Assembly (NCBI GenBank): GCA_965213595.1
Contig: CBDBZO010000001.1
Location: 496,001 to 560,000 of the forward strand
Direction: 5' to 3'
From: JBCCFC01 sp965213595
GTDB taxonomy: Bacteria; Chloroflexota; Anaerolineae; Caldilineales; Caldilineaceae
DNA: 64,000 nucleotides
Shown here: positions 16,814 to 26,201 of the stretch, in pieces
Numbering within the stretch: position 1 is the stretch's first letter
How the letters are laid out: each line of letters begins with the position of its first letter
Translations under genes and position numbers: made by a program
Notes under the pieces: model-generated
What the model was told of the DNA's origin: nothing
What the model saw: the letters and a program-made list of their open reading frames with translations, nothing else
Databases searched by the model: none

Positions 16814-18496
16814 ATGAACCAGTCTAACCGACGCGTTCACCCCGCCGTGCTGGACGCCGCCAGCGACATGCGCAAGGGCAAGATCAACCGGCGCGAATTT
16901 TTGCGCTTTGCCACGCTGCTCGGCACGAGCGTCACCGGGGCCTACGTGCTGGCCGGCTGTGCGCCGGGCGCCGCGCCCGGCACCAACGCACCCACCGAAG
17001 CCGAAGCAGTCCCGGCAGCAGCGGCAACGGGCAGCATCGTGCGCGGCGGCACGCTGCGCTCCGGCGTCCAGCTGCAGCTGCTCGATCACCCCGCGCGCCT
17101 TTCGTGGGTCGAGGGGGCCAACATCGTGCGCAACGTGGCCGAATACCTCACCGAAACCGGCTCGGACAACATTACTCGCCCCTACCTGCTCGAAAGCTGG
17201 GAGGCCAACGACGACGTGACGGAGTGGACGCTCAACCTGCGCCAGGGCATCACCTTTAACAACGGCGATGAGTTCACTGCGGAAGACGTCATGTTTAACT
17301 TCAACGAGTGGTTGACGGAAGACCTTGGCTCATCCATGTTCAGCCTGATCAGCTACATTGGCGGGATGCAAAATATCGAGCAGGTGGACGATTACACCAT
17401 CGTGCTGCATCTGGATGTGCCGCAGATCGGCGTGCCGGAGCATCTCTTCCACTACCCCGCCGCCATCATGCACCGCAGCTTCGAGGGTGACTTTGTGACG
17501 CAGCCGATTGGCACGGGCGCCTTTACGCTGGAGGAGTACAACCAGGACGAGCGCGCGGTGCTGCGCCGGCGCGAGGGCTACTGGCGCAACGGCGAAGATG
17601 GGGAAGCTTTGCCCTACCTGGACGAGATCATCTACGTCAACTCGGACAAGGACAACTCCGTCGCCGCCATGCTAGGCGGTCAGCTCGACACCTTCTACCA
17701 GCCGCGTCCGTCGGATTGGCAGCAGATGAAGGACAACCCACAGTTTGCCGTACAGTCCGTGAGCACGGCCCAGTGCTACGTCACCAAGATGCGCGTGGAT
17801 TTGGAGCCCTGGAACGACGTGCGCGTGCGCAACGCGCTCAAGATGAGCCAGGATCGCGCGCAGATTTTGCAGCTCTCCTACTTTGGCGAAGGCGAGCTCT
17901 CGATCGACGCCCACGTCGCGCCGATCCACCCCGCCTACGCCGAGAAGCCCATCCCAGAATATGATCCCGAAGGCGCGCGCGCTCTGCTGGAGGAATGGGC
18001 CGAGGAGACGGGCAACACGCTGCCGCTGCAGGTGACGCTCGCCACCAAGAACAACGAAGGCGAGCCGGAAATTGCGCAGGCACTGCAGCAGCAGGCCGCC
18101 GAATCCGGCTTCGAGATCACGCTCGACATCACCGAACCCGATGGCTACTGGTCTCGCTGGACCGAAGTTGATTTGGGAATCACCACCTGGACACACCGCC
18201 CGCTGGATACGATGGTGCTGCCGCTGGCCTATTCCGAAGCCGCCATTGGCGAATGGAACGAAACGCGCTGGATCGACGAGGAGTTTGAGACGCTGCTGGC
18301 CGAGGCCGAGCGCACGCTCGATGTCGAAGCGCGCCGCGAGATCATGTCGCAGATTCAGGACATCATGCAGGAGCGTGGCCCCATCGCCAACCCCTACTGG
18401 CGCAACGTCTGGAAGATCACGACCACCAACGTCAAGAACGCGCCGGTGCATCCGACGAGCTATGATCTCTACTACGAGACGTATCTGGACGGTTAA
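16814..18496 (+). CDS. oligopeptide ABC transporter substrate-binding protein, Tat lipoprotein
   Basis: 560-residue family 5 solute-binding protein. The N-terminus has a twin-arginine signal NRREFLRFATLLGTSVTGAY followed by the lipobox LAGC, so it is exported folded and lipid-anchored. The body has the SBP_bac_5 hallmarks: RGGTLRSGV, WTLNLRQGITFNNGDEFTAE and QPIGTGAFTLEEY. I chose the ATG at 16814 because it has the best ribosome site of the region and directly begins the signal peptide. It is the first gene of a peptide importer that continues with two permeases and a fused ATPase. The ligand could be a peptide, or a sugar, as for several members of this family. Confidence 0.95.
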   Translation: MNQSNRRVHPAVLDAASDMRKGKINRREFLRFATLLGTSVTGAYVLAGCAPGAAPGTNAPTEAEAVPAAAATGSIVRGGTLRSGVQLQLLDHPARLSWVEGANIVRNVAEYLTETGSDNITRPYLLESWEANDDVTEWTLNLRQGITFNNGDEFTAEDVMFNFNEWLTEDLGSSMFSLISYIGGMQNIEQVDDYTIVLHLDVPQIGVPEHLFHYPAAIMHRSFEGDFVTQPIGTGAFTLEEYNQDERAVLRRREGYWRNGEDGEALPYLDEIIYVNSDKDNSVAAMLGGQLDTFYQPRPSDWQQMKDNPQFAVQSVSTAQCYVTKMRVDLEPWNDVRVRNALKMSQDRAQILQLSYFGEGELSIDAHVAPIHPAYAEKPIPEYDPEGARALLEEWAEETGNTLPLQVTLATKNNEGEPEIAQALQQQAAESGFEITLDITEPDGYWSRWTEVDLGITTWTHRPLDTMVLPLAYSEAAIGEWNETRWIDEEFETLLAEAERTLDVEARREIMSQIQDIMQERGPIANPYWRNVWKITTTNVKNAPVHPTSYDLYYETYLDG

Positions 18497-18511
18497 TCGA
18501 CGCGGCGAGTG

Positions 18512-18571
18512 AGCGACGCGGGGACGCGGTGATCTGTGACTTTACCGTGTGCCCGTGTCCCCGCGTCCCGC
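18512..18571. repeat. inverted repeat between binding protein and permease
   Basis: GACGCGGGGACGCGG at 18515-18529 is complementary to CGTGTCCCCGCGTCCCGC at 18554-18571. Being inside an operon, it may lower expression of the downstream genes relative to the abundant binding protein. Confidence 0.75.
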
Positions 18572-18606
18572 TTGTCCAAATCCCTTTGTTTCACATACAA
18601 ATCAAA

Positions 18607-19959
18607 ATGGCTCGCTTCCTCCTCCGCACCATCCTCTCTTCAATCGTGACGATGCTGCTCGTCTCGATTGCGCTCTTCCTGCTGCTCGAAGTCGGCAGCG
18701 GCGACGTGACGATTAAAATTCTCGGCATCGAATCGACGCAGGCGCAGCGCGAATCGTACCGGCAGCAGTTGGGGCTCGATCAGCCCGTGTGGCTGCGCTA
18801 CAGCACGTGGCTGCTCGGCAACGATTGGTGGGTGCAGAATCGGCTCGATCATCCGCTGGCCAAGGCAGAAAATCCGCAGACGGGTGAAGCTGAATGGTGG
18901 CAAGATGTCGACGGTACGCTGACGCGCTTTCGCTTGGACGAGGGCGAGCTGGTCGCGCTGGAGCGACAGGCAGACGGCAACACGCTGGCCCGCTCCGCGG
19001 AAGAGCTGTGGTCGACAACTGAAAGCGAGGTGGGTGAACCGATTGACGAATTTTGGGGCGTCAACGTCGACAACCGGGCCGTGCGCTGGGTGCGCGGCGA
19101 TGGAGCCACCGTCATGGTGCGCACCTTTGCCGGCTTCCGCGAGGAATCGGACGGGCCGGTGGACTACATCCCGCTCGCCAGCGGCCTGCTGCGCGGCGAT
19201 CCCGGCCAGTCGCTGCGCACGGGGCGACCGGTCGCGGTGTCGCTCTTTCCCCGCGTGCGCAACACGGCGATCCTGGCCGGGCTGGCCTTTCTCTTTATCA
19301 TGCCGCTGGCCCTGCTCTTTGGCATCATTGCGGGGGTAACGGAAGGGCGCTTGTCCGACCGCGTCATTTCCGTGAGCAGCCTCGCGCTGACGGCAACGCC
19401 CGAATTTGTGACGGGCATCGTGCTCATCTTAATTTTTGCGATTTGGCTTCAGTGGCTGCCCGCCGCCTCGTTTTTGATGAAGGACGCCAGCGAGTTTCTC
19501 ACCTTTCGCGATCTCTTTACCCGGCCCGACGTCTTCTGGCAGGATTTCCGCATTCTAATTCTGCCCATTCTCACGCTGACCGCCGTCGAGCTGGGCTACA
19601 TCATCCGCATGACGCGCGCCAGCATGGTGGACGTGATGAATTCGCCCTACATCCGCACGGCCATTATCAAGGGCATGCCCTACCGCCGCATCGTGCTGCG
19701 CCACGCCGTGCGCAACGCCCTGCTCGCGCCAATCACGGTGATCATGCTGCACGTCAACTGGCTGATCGGCGGCATTGTGGTCGTCGAGGCCGTCTTTGGC
19801 TACCCCGGCTTGGGCACCTACGTTTTCGAGTCCGCCATCTTCGGCGACTTCAACGCCATCGAAGCCGCCGCCATGATCACGGTCGTCATCGCCGTGGCCA
19901 CGCGCATCATCGGCGACGTGGCGTATATGTACCTGAACCCGCGCATTCGCTACGCGTAA
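18607..19959 (+). CDS. DppB-type ABC transporter permease with extended first loop
   Basis: 450-residue inner-membrane permease. TM1 is at the very N-terminus (LLRTILSSIVTMLLVSIALF), and the core of five helices begins near residue 215. The coupling motif for the ATPase is RMTRASMVDVMNSPYIRTA, followed by KGMPYRRIVLRHAVRNALL. Typical DppB proteins are 310-340 residues. Here about 115 extra residues sit between TM1 and the rest (WWVQNRLDHP to GDPGQSLRTG), in the external loop that faces the binding protein. The start at 18607 is set by the TM1 position. Confidence 0.93.
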   Translation: MARFLLRTILSSIVTMLLVSIALFLLLEVGSGDVTIKILGIESTQAQRESYRQQLGLDQPVWLRYSTWLLGNDWWVQNRLDHPLAKAENPQTGEAEWWQDVDGTLTRFRLDEGELVALERQADGNTLARSAEELWSTTESEVGEPIDEFWGVNVDNRAVRWVRGDGATVMVRTFAGFREESDGPVDYIPLASGLLRGDPGQSLRTGRPVAVSLFPRVRNTAILAGLAFLFIMPLALLFGIIAGVTEGRLSDRVISVSSLALTATPEFVTGIVLILIFAIWLQWLPAASFLMKDASEFLTFRDLFTRPDVFWQDFRILILPILTLTAVELGYIIRMTRASMVDVMNSPYIRTAIIKGMPYRRIVLRHAVRNALLAPITVIMLHVNWLIGGIVVVEAVFGYPGLGTYVFESAIFGDFNAIEAAAMITVVIAVATRIIGDVAYMYLNPRIRYA

Positions 19960-19960
19960 C

Positions 19961-20111
19961 CTCGTCCCGACGCTCTGCGTCGGGACGCAGCCCGGACGCT
20001 CCGCGTCCTCGCGTAATTTGACGAGTCTTCGTATTCCATCACGATGCCTCGCTGGTCTAGCGGCGACGCTCTGCGTCGAGGAGGCATCCCGACGCAGAGC
20101 GTCGGGACGAG
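19961..20111. repeat. inverted repeat with 25-base perfect arms
   Basis: The arms 19961-19985 and 20087-20111 are perfectly complementary. Each arm is itself a small hairpin of the type CCCGACGCTCTGCGTCGGG, and similar GACGC..GCGTC units recur inside. The element starts one base after the permease stop and ends 13 bases before asnB. Confidence 0.9.
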
Positions 20112-20124
20112 TAGGAGCCATCCA

Positions 20125-21678
20125 ATGTGTGGAATTGTCGGCAGCTTCGGCCAGGCAGACAGCGATACAATCCAAACCATGCTCAACGCCCTGGCCCACC
20201 GCGGGCCGGACGGCGAGCAGCTGCACGTGGACGGCGACGGGCGCTTTGCGCTCGGCCACTGTCGCTTGGCGATCATGGACCCGGCGCACGGGCAGCAGCC
20301 GCTTTACAGCGAAGACGGCGCGGCGGCGCTGGTGGCCAACGGCGAAATCTACAACTTTCGCGCCCTGCGGAGCGAGCTGTCGGCACGCCACAAATTCTCC
20401 ACCTACACCGACAGCGAAGTCATCCTGCACGGGTGGGAGGAGCGCGGACCGGAGGTCGTGCGGACGCTGGATGGGATGTACGCCTTTGCCATCGGCGACG
20501 GCACGTCGTTTACGCTGGCGCGCGACCCGATTGGCATCAAGCCGCTTTACTATGCGACAGAGTCAGCAGCAGACGCAGCCAGCAACGGCGGGCCATTCTA
20601 CTTTGCCTCGGAGCTCAAATCGCTGGCCGCTCACTTTGACGACGTGCGCGAGTTCCCGCCCGGTACGTTTTACGACAGTCGACGCGGCTTCGTCCCCTAC
20701 TACAGCGTGCCCGACGTGCCCGCGCCGGACGTGCCGGATGCGGCAACAATCGACGCGCTGATGGCCGAGCTGCGCAGCACGCTCGAAGCGGCAATTGTCA
20801 AGCGGCTGATGAGCGACGTGCCGCTGGGCGCCTTTCTCTCCGGCGGGTTGGACAGCAGCCTTATCGCCGCCGTGACGGCGCAGCACATCGAGAACCTGCA
20901 CACCTTTTCCGTCGGGCTGGCTGGCTCGCGGGACATCGAGGCCGCACGACTCGTGTCGCGGCACATCGGCTCGGTGCATCACGAATATCTCTACACGGCG
21001 GATGACATTTTGGCCGCGCTGCCGCAGGTAATTTATCACCTCGAATCGTTTGATCAAGACCTGGTGCGCAGCGCAATCCCAACCTTTTTCTGCGCGCGGC
21101 TGGCCGCCCAGCACGTCAAAGTCATTCTGACGGGCGAAGGGGCGGACGAGCTCTTTGCGGGCTACACCTACCACAAGGAATTCACGAACGACGCCCGCCT
21201 GCACGCCGAGCTGCGCCGCTCGATCACGGCGCTGCACAACATGAATTTGCAGCGCGTGGACCGATTGACGATGGCCCACGGCCTGGAGGGTCGCGTGCCC
21301 TTTTTGGATACGTCGATGATTGCGCTGGCGCAGACGATTCCGCCAGCGCTTAAGCTGTGGCGGGACTTGGGCGATGCGCCGGTGGAAAAGTGGATTCTGC
21401 GCAAGGCGTGTGAAGACTTGTTGCCGAAGCAGATTGTCTGGCGCAGCAAAGAGCAGTTCGACGAGGGCAGCGGCACGGTCGACGCGCTGGACGAAGTGAT
21501 CGCGCGGGCAACGGCGGATTTGGATGTCGAGGCCTACCGCGCTCAATATCCCGACGACCGGCTCAAATCCGCCGAGGAGTGTTTTTACCACAAGCTGCTC
21601 GTCGAGCAGCTCGACCGCCCGCAGCCCGTGCTGGACAACGTGGCGCGCTGGACGTTTGGTCGGGTGGCGGATAGCTAA
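20125..21678 (+). CDS. asnB: asparagine synthetase B, glutamine-hydrolysing
   Basis: 517-residue two-domain enzyme that makes Asn from Asp, ATP and Gln. The glutaminase domain starts with the processed nucleophile Cys2 (MCGIVGSF) and has AHRGPDGEQ, GHCRLAIMD and NGEIYNF. The synthetase domain has the pyrophosphatase loop FLSGGLDSSLIAAV (about residue 238) and LTGEGADELFAGYTYHKEF. I chose the ATG at 20125 because Cys must be residue 2; TAGGAG lies upstream. The gene lies between the two permease genes of a peptide importer, flanked by repeat elements on both sides, which suggests insertion into the operon. Confidence 0.96.
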   Translation: MCGIVGSFGQADSDTIQTMLNALAHRGPDGEQLHVDGDGRFALGHCRLAIMDPAHGQQPLYSEDGAAALVANGEIYNFRALRSELSARHKFSTYTDSEVILHGWEERGPEVVRTLDGMYAFAIGDGTSFTLARDPIGIKPLYYATESAADAASNGGPFYFASELKSLAAHFDDVREFPPGTFYDSRRGFVPYYSVPDVPAPDVPDAATIDALMAELRSTLEAAIVKRLMSDVPLGAFLSGGLDSSLIAAVTAQHIENLHTFSVGLAGSRDIEAARLVSRHIGSVHHEYLYTADDILAALPQVIYHLESFDQDLVRSAIPTFFCARLAAQHVKVILTGEGADELFAGYTYHKEFTNDARLHAELRRSITALHNMNLQRVDRLTMAHGLEGRVPFLDTSMIALAQTIPPALKLWRDLGDAPVEKWILRKACEDLLPKQIVWRSKEQFDEGSGTVDALDEVIARATADLDVEAYRAQYPDDRLKSAEECFYHKLLVEQLDRPQPVLDNVARWTFGRVADS

Positions 21679-21681
21679 TCT

Positions 21682-21876
21682 GTCATTTCGAGCGGAGCGA
21701 GAAATCTGTTGGCGGCATACCCTGCGTCTGTATTACACGCGTAAACTGCGCCGTACCCGTTTTGACCGACAGCTCTTGCCTGCCGCGAACGGCGATGAAT
21801 GAATTCATCGCCTGGATTGCAAAACGCGTTGAAACGCGTTGGGGCGGTATCGTTTAAGCGCTTTAGCGCGTTTTGC
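21682..21876. repeat. repeat-rich gap between asnB and the second permease
   Basis: A TGTCATTTCGAGCGGAGCGA motif starts at 21682, a sequence style common in dispersed repeats of many bacteria. A near-palindrome GGCGATGAAT.AATTCATCGCC occurs near 21790-21811. Finally GCAAAACGCGTTGAAACGCG (from 21819) is largely complementary to GCGCTTTAGCGCGTTTTGC (to 21876). Confidence 0.65.
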
Positions 21877-21955
21877 AAAAATAGGCGTCGAATTTGTTCG
21901 ATGCTGGAGGTTGCCGCCCAGAGAGGGCAGCATATACCAGAAACCGGAGCACGGA

Positions 21956-22882
21956 ATGGCCGTCGCACAAGAAACCATCGGGAGCGTCACCCGCCGCCGA
22001 CCCTCGGCGCTGAGCCGTGCGTGGCGCGGGCTCTCCATTATCTTCAATTCGGGCGTGGGCACGGTGGGCCTGGCGCTCGTGCTCTTTTGGGTGATCACCG
22101 CGCTTGTCTCGCTGGCGTGGACGCCCCACCCGCCCAACGCCAGCCTCTTCACGCAAAATCTTGGCCCCAACGCCACCAACCTGCTGGGCACCGACCACCT
22201 GGGCCGCGATCTGCTTTCGCGGCTGATGACGGGCACGCAGGTGATTCTGATCAAAACGCGGCTGCCCAACGGCTGGATTCTGCCGATTGGGGTGGCCGTG
22301 TGGGGCGTGCTGGGGTCGCTGGCGCTGGGCATCTCGCTGGGGCTGAACGCGGGCTACCGTGGCGGCTGGGCGGACCAGATCATCATGCAGATTCTGGATG
22401 CGCTGATCGCCTTCCCGCGCATCATCCTTTACCTCGTCGTGATCGCGGCGCTGGGCCAGGGCGACATGGTGGTGATCCTCGCGATTGCCGTGACGGGCGC
22501 GCCGGGGGTCGCGCGGCTGGTGCGCAGCCTCGCCATCGACATCAAGACGCGCGACTACGTCCACGCTGCGGAGACGCGGGGCGAGAGCAAGTGGTTTGTC
22601 ATGCTGCGCGAAATTTTGCCCAACGCACGCGGCCCGATCCTGGTGGACGCCATGCTGCGCGTCGGCTACGCGATTTTTGCGATCAGCACGCTCGGCTTTC
22701 TCGGCATCGGCCTGCCGCCGCCCGATCCGGATTGGGGCAACATGGTCAACGAAGCGCGCCGCTTTATTTACGCCAACCCCTGGGCCGTGCTCTGGCCCTC
22801 GCTGGCGATTTCAAGCCTGGTGGTGGGGCTGAACCTGTTTGCGGATGGGCTGAGCGAGGAGCTGTCGCGCTACCAGAAGTAG
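21956..22882 (+). CDS. DppC-type ABC transporter permease
   Basis: 308-residue inner-membrane permease. It has the N-terminal TM helix after residue 30 (GTVGLALVLFWVITALVSLA), the conserved external motif LLGTDHLGRDLLSRLMTGTQ, and the ATPase-coupling segment IDIKTRDYVHAAETRGESKW, followed by helices up to LNLFADGLSEEL. It pairs with the DppB-type subunit at 18607 although asnB now lies between them. The ATG at 21956 fits the family start; no strong ribosome site is visible. Confidence 0.93.
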   Translation: MAVAQETIGSVTRRRPSALSRAWRGLSIIFNSGVGTVGLALVLFWVITALVSLAWTPHPPNASLFTQNLGPNATNLLGTDHLGRDLLSRLMTGTQVILIKTRLPNGWILPIGVAVWGVLGSLALGISLGLNAGYRGGWADQIIMQILDALIAFPRIILYLVVIAALGQGDMVVILAIAVTGAPGVARLVRSLAIDIKTRDYVHAAETRGESKWFVMLREILPNARGPILVDAMLRVGYAIFAISTLGFLGIGLPPPDPDWGNMVNEARRFIYANPWAVLWPSLAISSLVVGLNLFADGLSEELSRYQK

Positions 22883-22993
22883 TGCGTGGTACGTGGTGCG
22901 TAAACTGTGACTGACAGGGGTTCCGTGAATTGAAGAACCTTTGTTAGTTTTAGTTCACGCACCACGCACCACGCACCACGCACCACGCATCAC
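22881..22993. repeat. inverted repeat with GTGCGTG/CACGCAC units
   Basis: The left arm (22881-22907) has three GTGCGTGGT-like units. The right arm (22951-22993) has five CACGCAC(C) units, so the arms are of unequal length. It fills the gap before the fused ATPase gene. A close relative lies at 40538-40661. Confidence 0.85.
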
Positions 22994-23014
22994 AAAACTA
23001 GATTGGATTTCCCC

Positions 23015-25153
23015 GTGACTGATTTTACAACCGCCCCCATCCTCGACGTGCAAAATCTGGCCGTGGCCTACAAGGTGCGCGGCGGCGAGATCGAGGCCGT
23101 GCAAAACGTCTCGTTTACGCTGGATCGCGGCCAGAGCTTTGGCCTGGTGGGCGAATCGGGCTGCGGCAAGAGCACGGTGGCCTGGTCGCTCGTCAACTTT
23201 TTGGGGCGCAACGGCTACGTCAAGCGCGGCAGCATCAAATTTATGGGCGAAGAGTTGACGGGTCGCTCGCCGGAGGAGCTGCGGCGGCTGCGCGGCAACA
23301 ACATCACCATGGTCTTTCAGGACCCGATGCGCGCGCTCAACCCCTCGATGAATCTGGGCGACCAGCTCAAAGAGGTGCTGACCGTTCACAAGGGGGCCAG
23401 CGACCAAGAGGCCACCCAGCGCTCGCTGGAGATGCTGGAACGCGTCCACATGCCGGATGCGGCCAACGTGATGCGCCGCTTTCCGCACCAGATTTCAGGT
23501 GGCCAGCAGCAGCGCGTGGTGATTGCGATGGCGCTGCTCAACAACCCGGCGCTGCTGATTATGGACGAGCCGACGACGGCGCTCGACGTGACCGTCGAAG
23601 CCGCCGTGCTCGACCTGATCGCCGAGCTGCGCGACGAATTTGACACGGCGATTCTCTACATCAGCCACAATCTCGGCGTCGTTTCGCGGGTGTGCAAGCG
23701 CATCGGCGTGATGTACGCGGGTGAGATGGTCGAGCAGGCGACGATGCGCGAAATTTTTAAGAACCCGCGCCACCCGTATACGCAAGGCTTGATTCGCTGC
23801 GTGCCCAAGCTGGGCGCGGACAAGGCGAGCAGCGTGCTCTACCCGATTCCCGGTCGCGTGCCGCCGCCGGATCAGCGGCCCAGCGGCTGCGTCTTCGCCC
23901 CCCGCTGCAATTACGTCGAGCAGACATGTTGGGACGAGCGACCGACATTGCGCGAACTGCCCGCCTCCTACAACCACAGCCCGCAAGTCCACGGCGTCGC
24001 CTGTCACTTCTCTGAGGAGATCGACGCCAGCGCCTGGACGCCGCCGCAGGAAATTTTGGATTTGACGCCCGCTGCGCCCGCCACCAACGGCCAGCACGCC
24101 ACCATTCTCGATGTGGACGGGCTGAAGAAGTATTACGAAGCGCGCGGTGGCTCCCTGCGCGAGACGCTGGGTCTGGAGAAGCCCAAGCAGGTCAAGGCCG
24201 TGGACGACGTGACCTTTAACGTGCCGCGCGGGATGACGCTGGGCATCGTCGGCGAATCGGGCTGTGGCAAGTCGACGCTGGTGAAGACGATCATCGGGCT
24301 GGAGAACGCCACGGGCGGCCGCGCCGACTTTATGGGCTTCGACGTGACCGCCGACCTCAGCGAGCGCGACGGCGATTTGATTGAAGAATTGCAGATGGTC
24401 TTCCAGAACCCGGATTCGACCATGAACCCGTCGTATACGGTGGGCCAGCAGATTGCGCGCCCGCTGCGTCGCTTTAATAAGGCCAAACGCAGTGAAGAGC
24501 GAGAGCGCGTAATCGAGCTTTTGCAGGCGGTGCGGCTGGGCGAAAATTATTTTGACCGGCTGCCGCGCCAGCTCTCTGGCGGCGAAAAGCAGAGAGTCGG
24601 CATCGCCCGCGCCCTCGCCAGCCGACCGGACCTCGTGCTCTGCGACGAGCCGGTGAGCGCGCTCGACGTGTCGGTGCAGGCGGCGGTGCTCAACCTGCTG
24701 CTGGAAATCCAGCAGAAATACAACACCACGCTGCTCTTTATCGCCCACGATCTCAGCGTCGTGCGCTTCTTCTCGGACTACGTGGCGGTGATGTATCTGG
24801 GCCAAATCATGGAGATTGGCCCGGCCAAGAACATCTACGCCATGCCCTCGCACCCCTATACCGAAGCGCTGCTCAGCGCCGTCCCCATCGCCGATCCGGA
24901 CGCCGTGCAGAAGCGCATCCGCCTCGAAGGCAGCGTCCCCAGCGCGATCAACCCGCCCAGCGGCTGCCGCTTCCACACCCGCTGCCCGCGCCGCAACCTG
25001 CTGGATGACCCCACCATTTGCGAAACCGAGGTCCCGCCCTGGCGCGACGCGGGCGAGGGCCACCGGATTTTCTGCCACGTGCCGCTGGAGACGCTGTCGG
25101 AATTGGAGCCGGTGGTGCAGTCGGGTGGGGAGATGGAGGAGGTGATGGCTTGA
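23015..25153 (+). CDS. fused DppD-DppF oligopeptide transporter ATPase
   Basis: A single 712-residue chain holds both nucleotide-binding domains of the importer. NBD1: Walker A GESGCGKST near residue 47, signature ISGGQQQRVVIAMAL, Walker B LLIMDEPTTALD. NBD2: GESGCGKST near 416, LSGGEKQRVGIARAL, LVLCDEPVSALD. Each is followed by an oligopeptide C-terminal domain with a four-Cys pattern (CVFAPRCNYVEQTC and CRFHTRCPRRN), which may bind an iron-sulfur cluster as reported for this family. The start is either GTG 23015 or TTG 23003; no ribosome site decides. Fusion of the two ATPases is known in other genomes. Confidence 0.95.
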   Translation: MTDFTTAPILDVQNLAVAYKVRGGEIEAVQNVSFTLDRGQSFGLVGESGCGKSTVAWSLVNFLGRNGYVKRGSIKFMGEELTGRSPEELRRLRGNNITMVFQDPMRALNPSMNLGDQLKEVLTVHKGASDQEATQRSLEMLERVHMPDAANVMRRFPHQISGGQQQRVVIAMALLNNPALLIMDEPTTALDVTVEAAVLDLIAELRDEFDTAILYISHNLGVVSRVCKRIGVMYAGEMVEQATMREIFKNPRHPYTQGLIRCVPKLGADKASSVLYPIPGRVPPPDQRPSGCVFAPRCNYVEQTCWDERPTLRELPASYNHSPQVHGVACHFSEEIDASAWTPPQEILDLTPAAPATNGQHATILDVDGLKKYYEARGGSLRETLGLEKPKQVKAVDDVTFNVPRGMTLGIVGESGCGKSTLVKTIIGLENATGGRADFMGFDVTADLSERDGDLIEELQMVFQNPDSTMNPSYTVGQQIARPLRRFNKAKRSEERERVIELLQAVRLGENYFDRLPRQLSGGEKQRVGIARALASRPDLVLCDEPVSALDVSVQAAVLNLLLEIQQKYNTTLLFIAHDLSVVRFFSDYVAVMYLGQIMEIGPAKNIYAMPSHPYTEALLSAVPIADPDAVQKRIRLEGSVPSAINPPSGCRFHTRCPRRNLLDDPTICETEVPPWRDAGEGHRIFCHVPLETLSELEPVVQSGGEMEEVMA

Positions 25154-25986
25154 GAGACGAGTTTAATGCAAAAACGAAAGACCTACTCGCGAAACGCGTT
25201 GGCATGAAGTGCTCAAATCCAAACTGCCGTAGGTCGACAAGTGGCCCTCAGGAAGACCCTAATAAAGTTGTAAATATTGGTGTAGCAGCGCACATTACCG
25301 CTGCATCAGAGGGTGGTCCACGCTTTGAGCAGAATATGTCCACTGAAGAGCGAAGTTCGGAGGCTAACGGAATTTGGCTTTGTCAAACGTGTGCAAAATT
25401 GATTGATAATGATCCGATGCATTATCCCATCGACTTGCTGAACCGTTGGCGTAGCCTCTCGGAGGAAGCTGCGCGCTTAGACATAGAGAACCCCGCAAAT
25501 GGTGGTCGTGTTAAACATGTTACAGATGTTGATCTCATCCGCTTCTATACCCAATGCTTTGATCGACCTGTCTTCCAGGATCGCTTTCATCAAGAAATGT
25601 CAATGGAAGCTTTTGACCGCGCCATTGAGGACACAATTACTGCCATTAATACAGGTTGCTTACGGTCGAGAGATGGCACTGTACTTTCACAATCCAAAGG
25701 GAAATCCTACCTCAGGCATACGGATTGGCGTCGAGGTATGGATTCAATCGTCGACATACTTCGTGCAATCCGTTCACGGTACGACCACGCGGTGAAAACG
25801 GGGACAATTCATACACATGATCTTCGCGATGGTGATAGCTTCTACGACTTTCGTGATCCTGAACTAGCTGACTGGATGGATCAGACACGAAACCAAGTGT
25901 TGGAAATTTTCGGTGAAGTTTGTAGAGAAGCGGGAGTGCCAGAGCCTATTTCTCTAACGCAGCGGCGTCCGCGTCGATTTTGGTAG
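25150..25986 (+). CDS. HNH nuclease fused to an uncharacterised C-terminal domain
   Basis: 278-residue protein starting at a TTG that overlaps the transporter stop (TTGA). Residues 1-100 form an HNH module: CSNPNCRRSTSG, AAHITAASEGGPRFEQNMST, ERSSEANGIWLCQTCAKLID. This arrangement is common in HNH proteins of defence systems and mobile islets. Residues about 120-278 (RFYTQCFDRPVFQDRFHQEM, EAFDRAIEDTITAINTGCLR, ELADWMDQTRNQVLEIFGEV) resemble a stand-alone family of unknown function that I recall only as hypothetical proteins. Codon use is clearly more A+T-rich than in the neighbours, which indicates recent transfer. A terminator follows at 26033. A role in DNA cleavage is likely; a role in defence is inference. 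Confidence 0.75.
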   Translation: MRDEFNAKTKDLLAKRVGMKCSNPNCRRSTSGPQEDPNKVVNIGVAAHITAASEGGPRFEQNMSTEERSSEANGIWLCQTCAKLIDNDPMHYPIDLLNRWRSLSEEAARLDIENPANGGRVKHVTDVDLIRFYTQCFDRPVFQDRFHQEMSMEAFDRAIEDTITAINTGCLRSRDGTVLSQSKGKSYLRHTDWRRGMDSIVDILRAIRSRYDHAVKTGTIHTHDLRDGDSFYDFRDPELADWMDQTRNQVLEIFGEVCREAGVPEPISLTQRRPRRFW

Positions 25987-26032
25987 TGGCATTAGTGTCA
26001 GACCTCAGTAGGTAATGCTTCATAATCAAGAC

Positions 26033-26065
26033 AAAAAGGTCGGGTAGCCAATACCTGACCTTTTT
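26033..26065 (+). terminator. rho-independent terminator after the HNH gene
   Basis: AAAAAGGTCGGGTA pairs with TACCTGACCTTTTT (one G-T pair) around a five-base loop. A and T tracts on both sides make it usable in both directions. Confidence 0.85.
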
Positions 26066-26201
26066 GCTACAATAGTAACGTGTTGCTAACCAATGGTCAT
26101 TTCGCAAACGCAACCATGTCCAAACAAGTCACCTTCATCCGGCCCTACTAACATCAAATTGAGCGCGTCGCCGATGCGCGGCAGTCGTGATATAATTCCT
26201 C

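Noticed and set aside
22951..22993. CRISPR array
   Set aside because: The CACGCACC units are seven to nine bases, directly tandem and without spacers. No cas gene is present.
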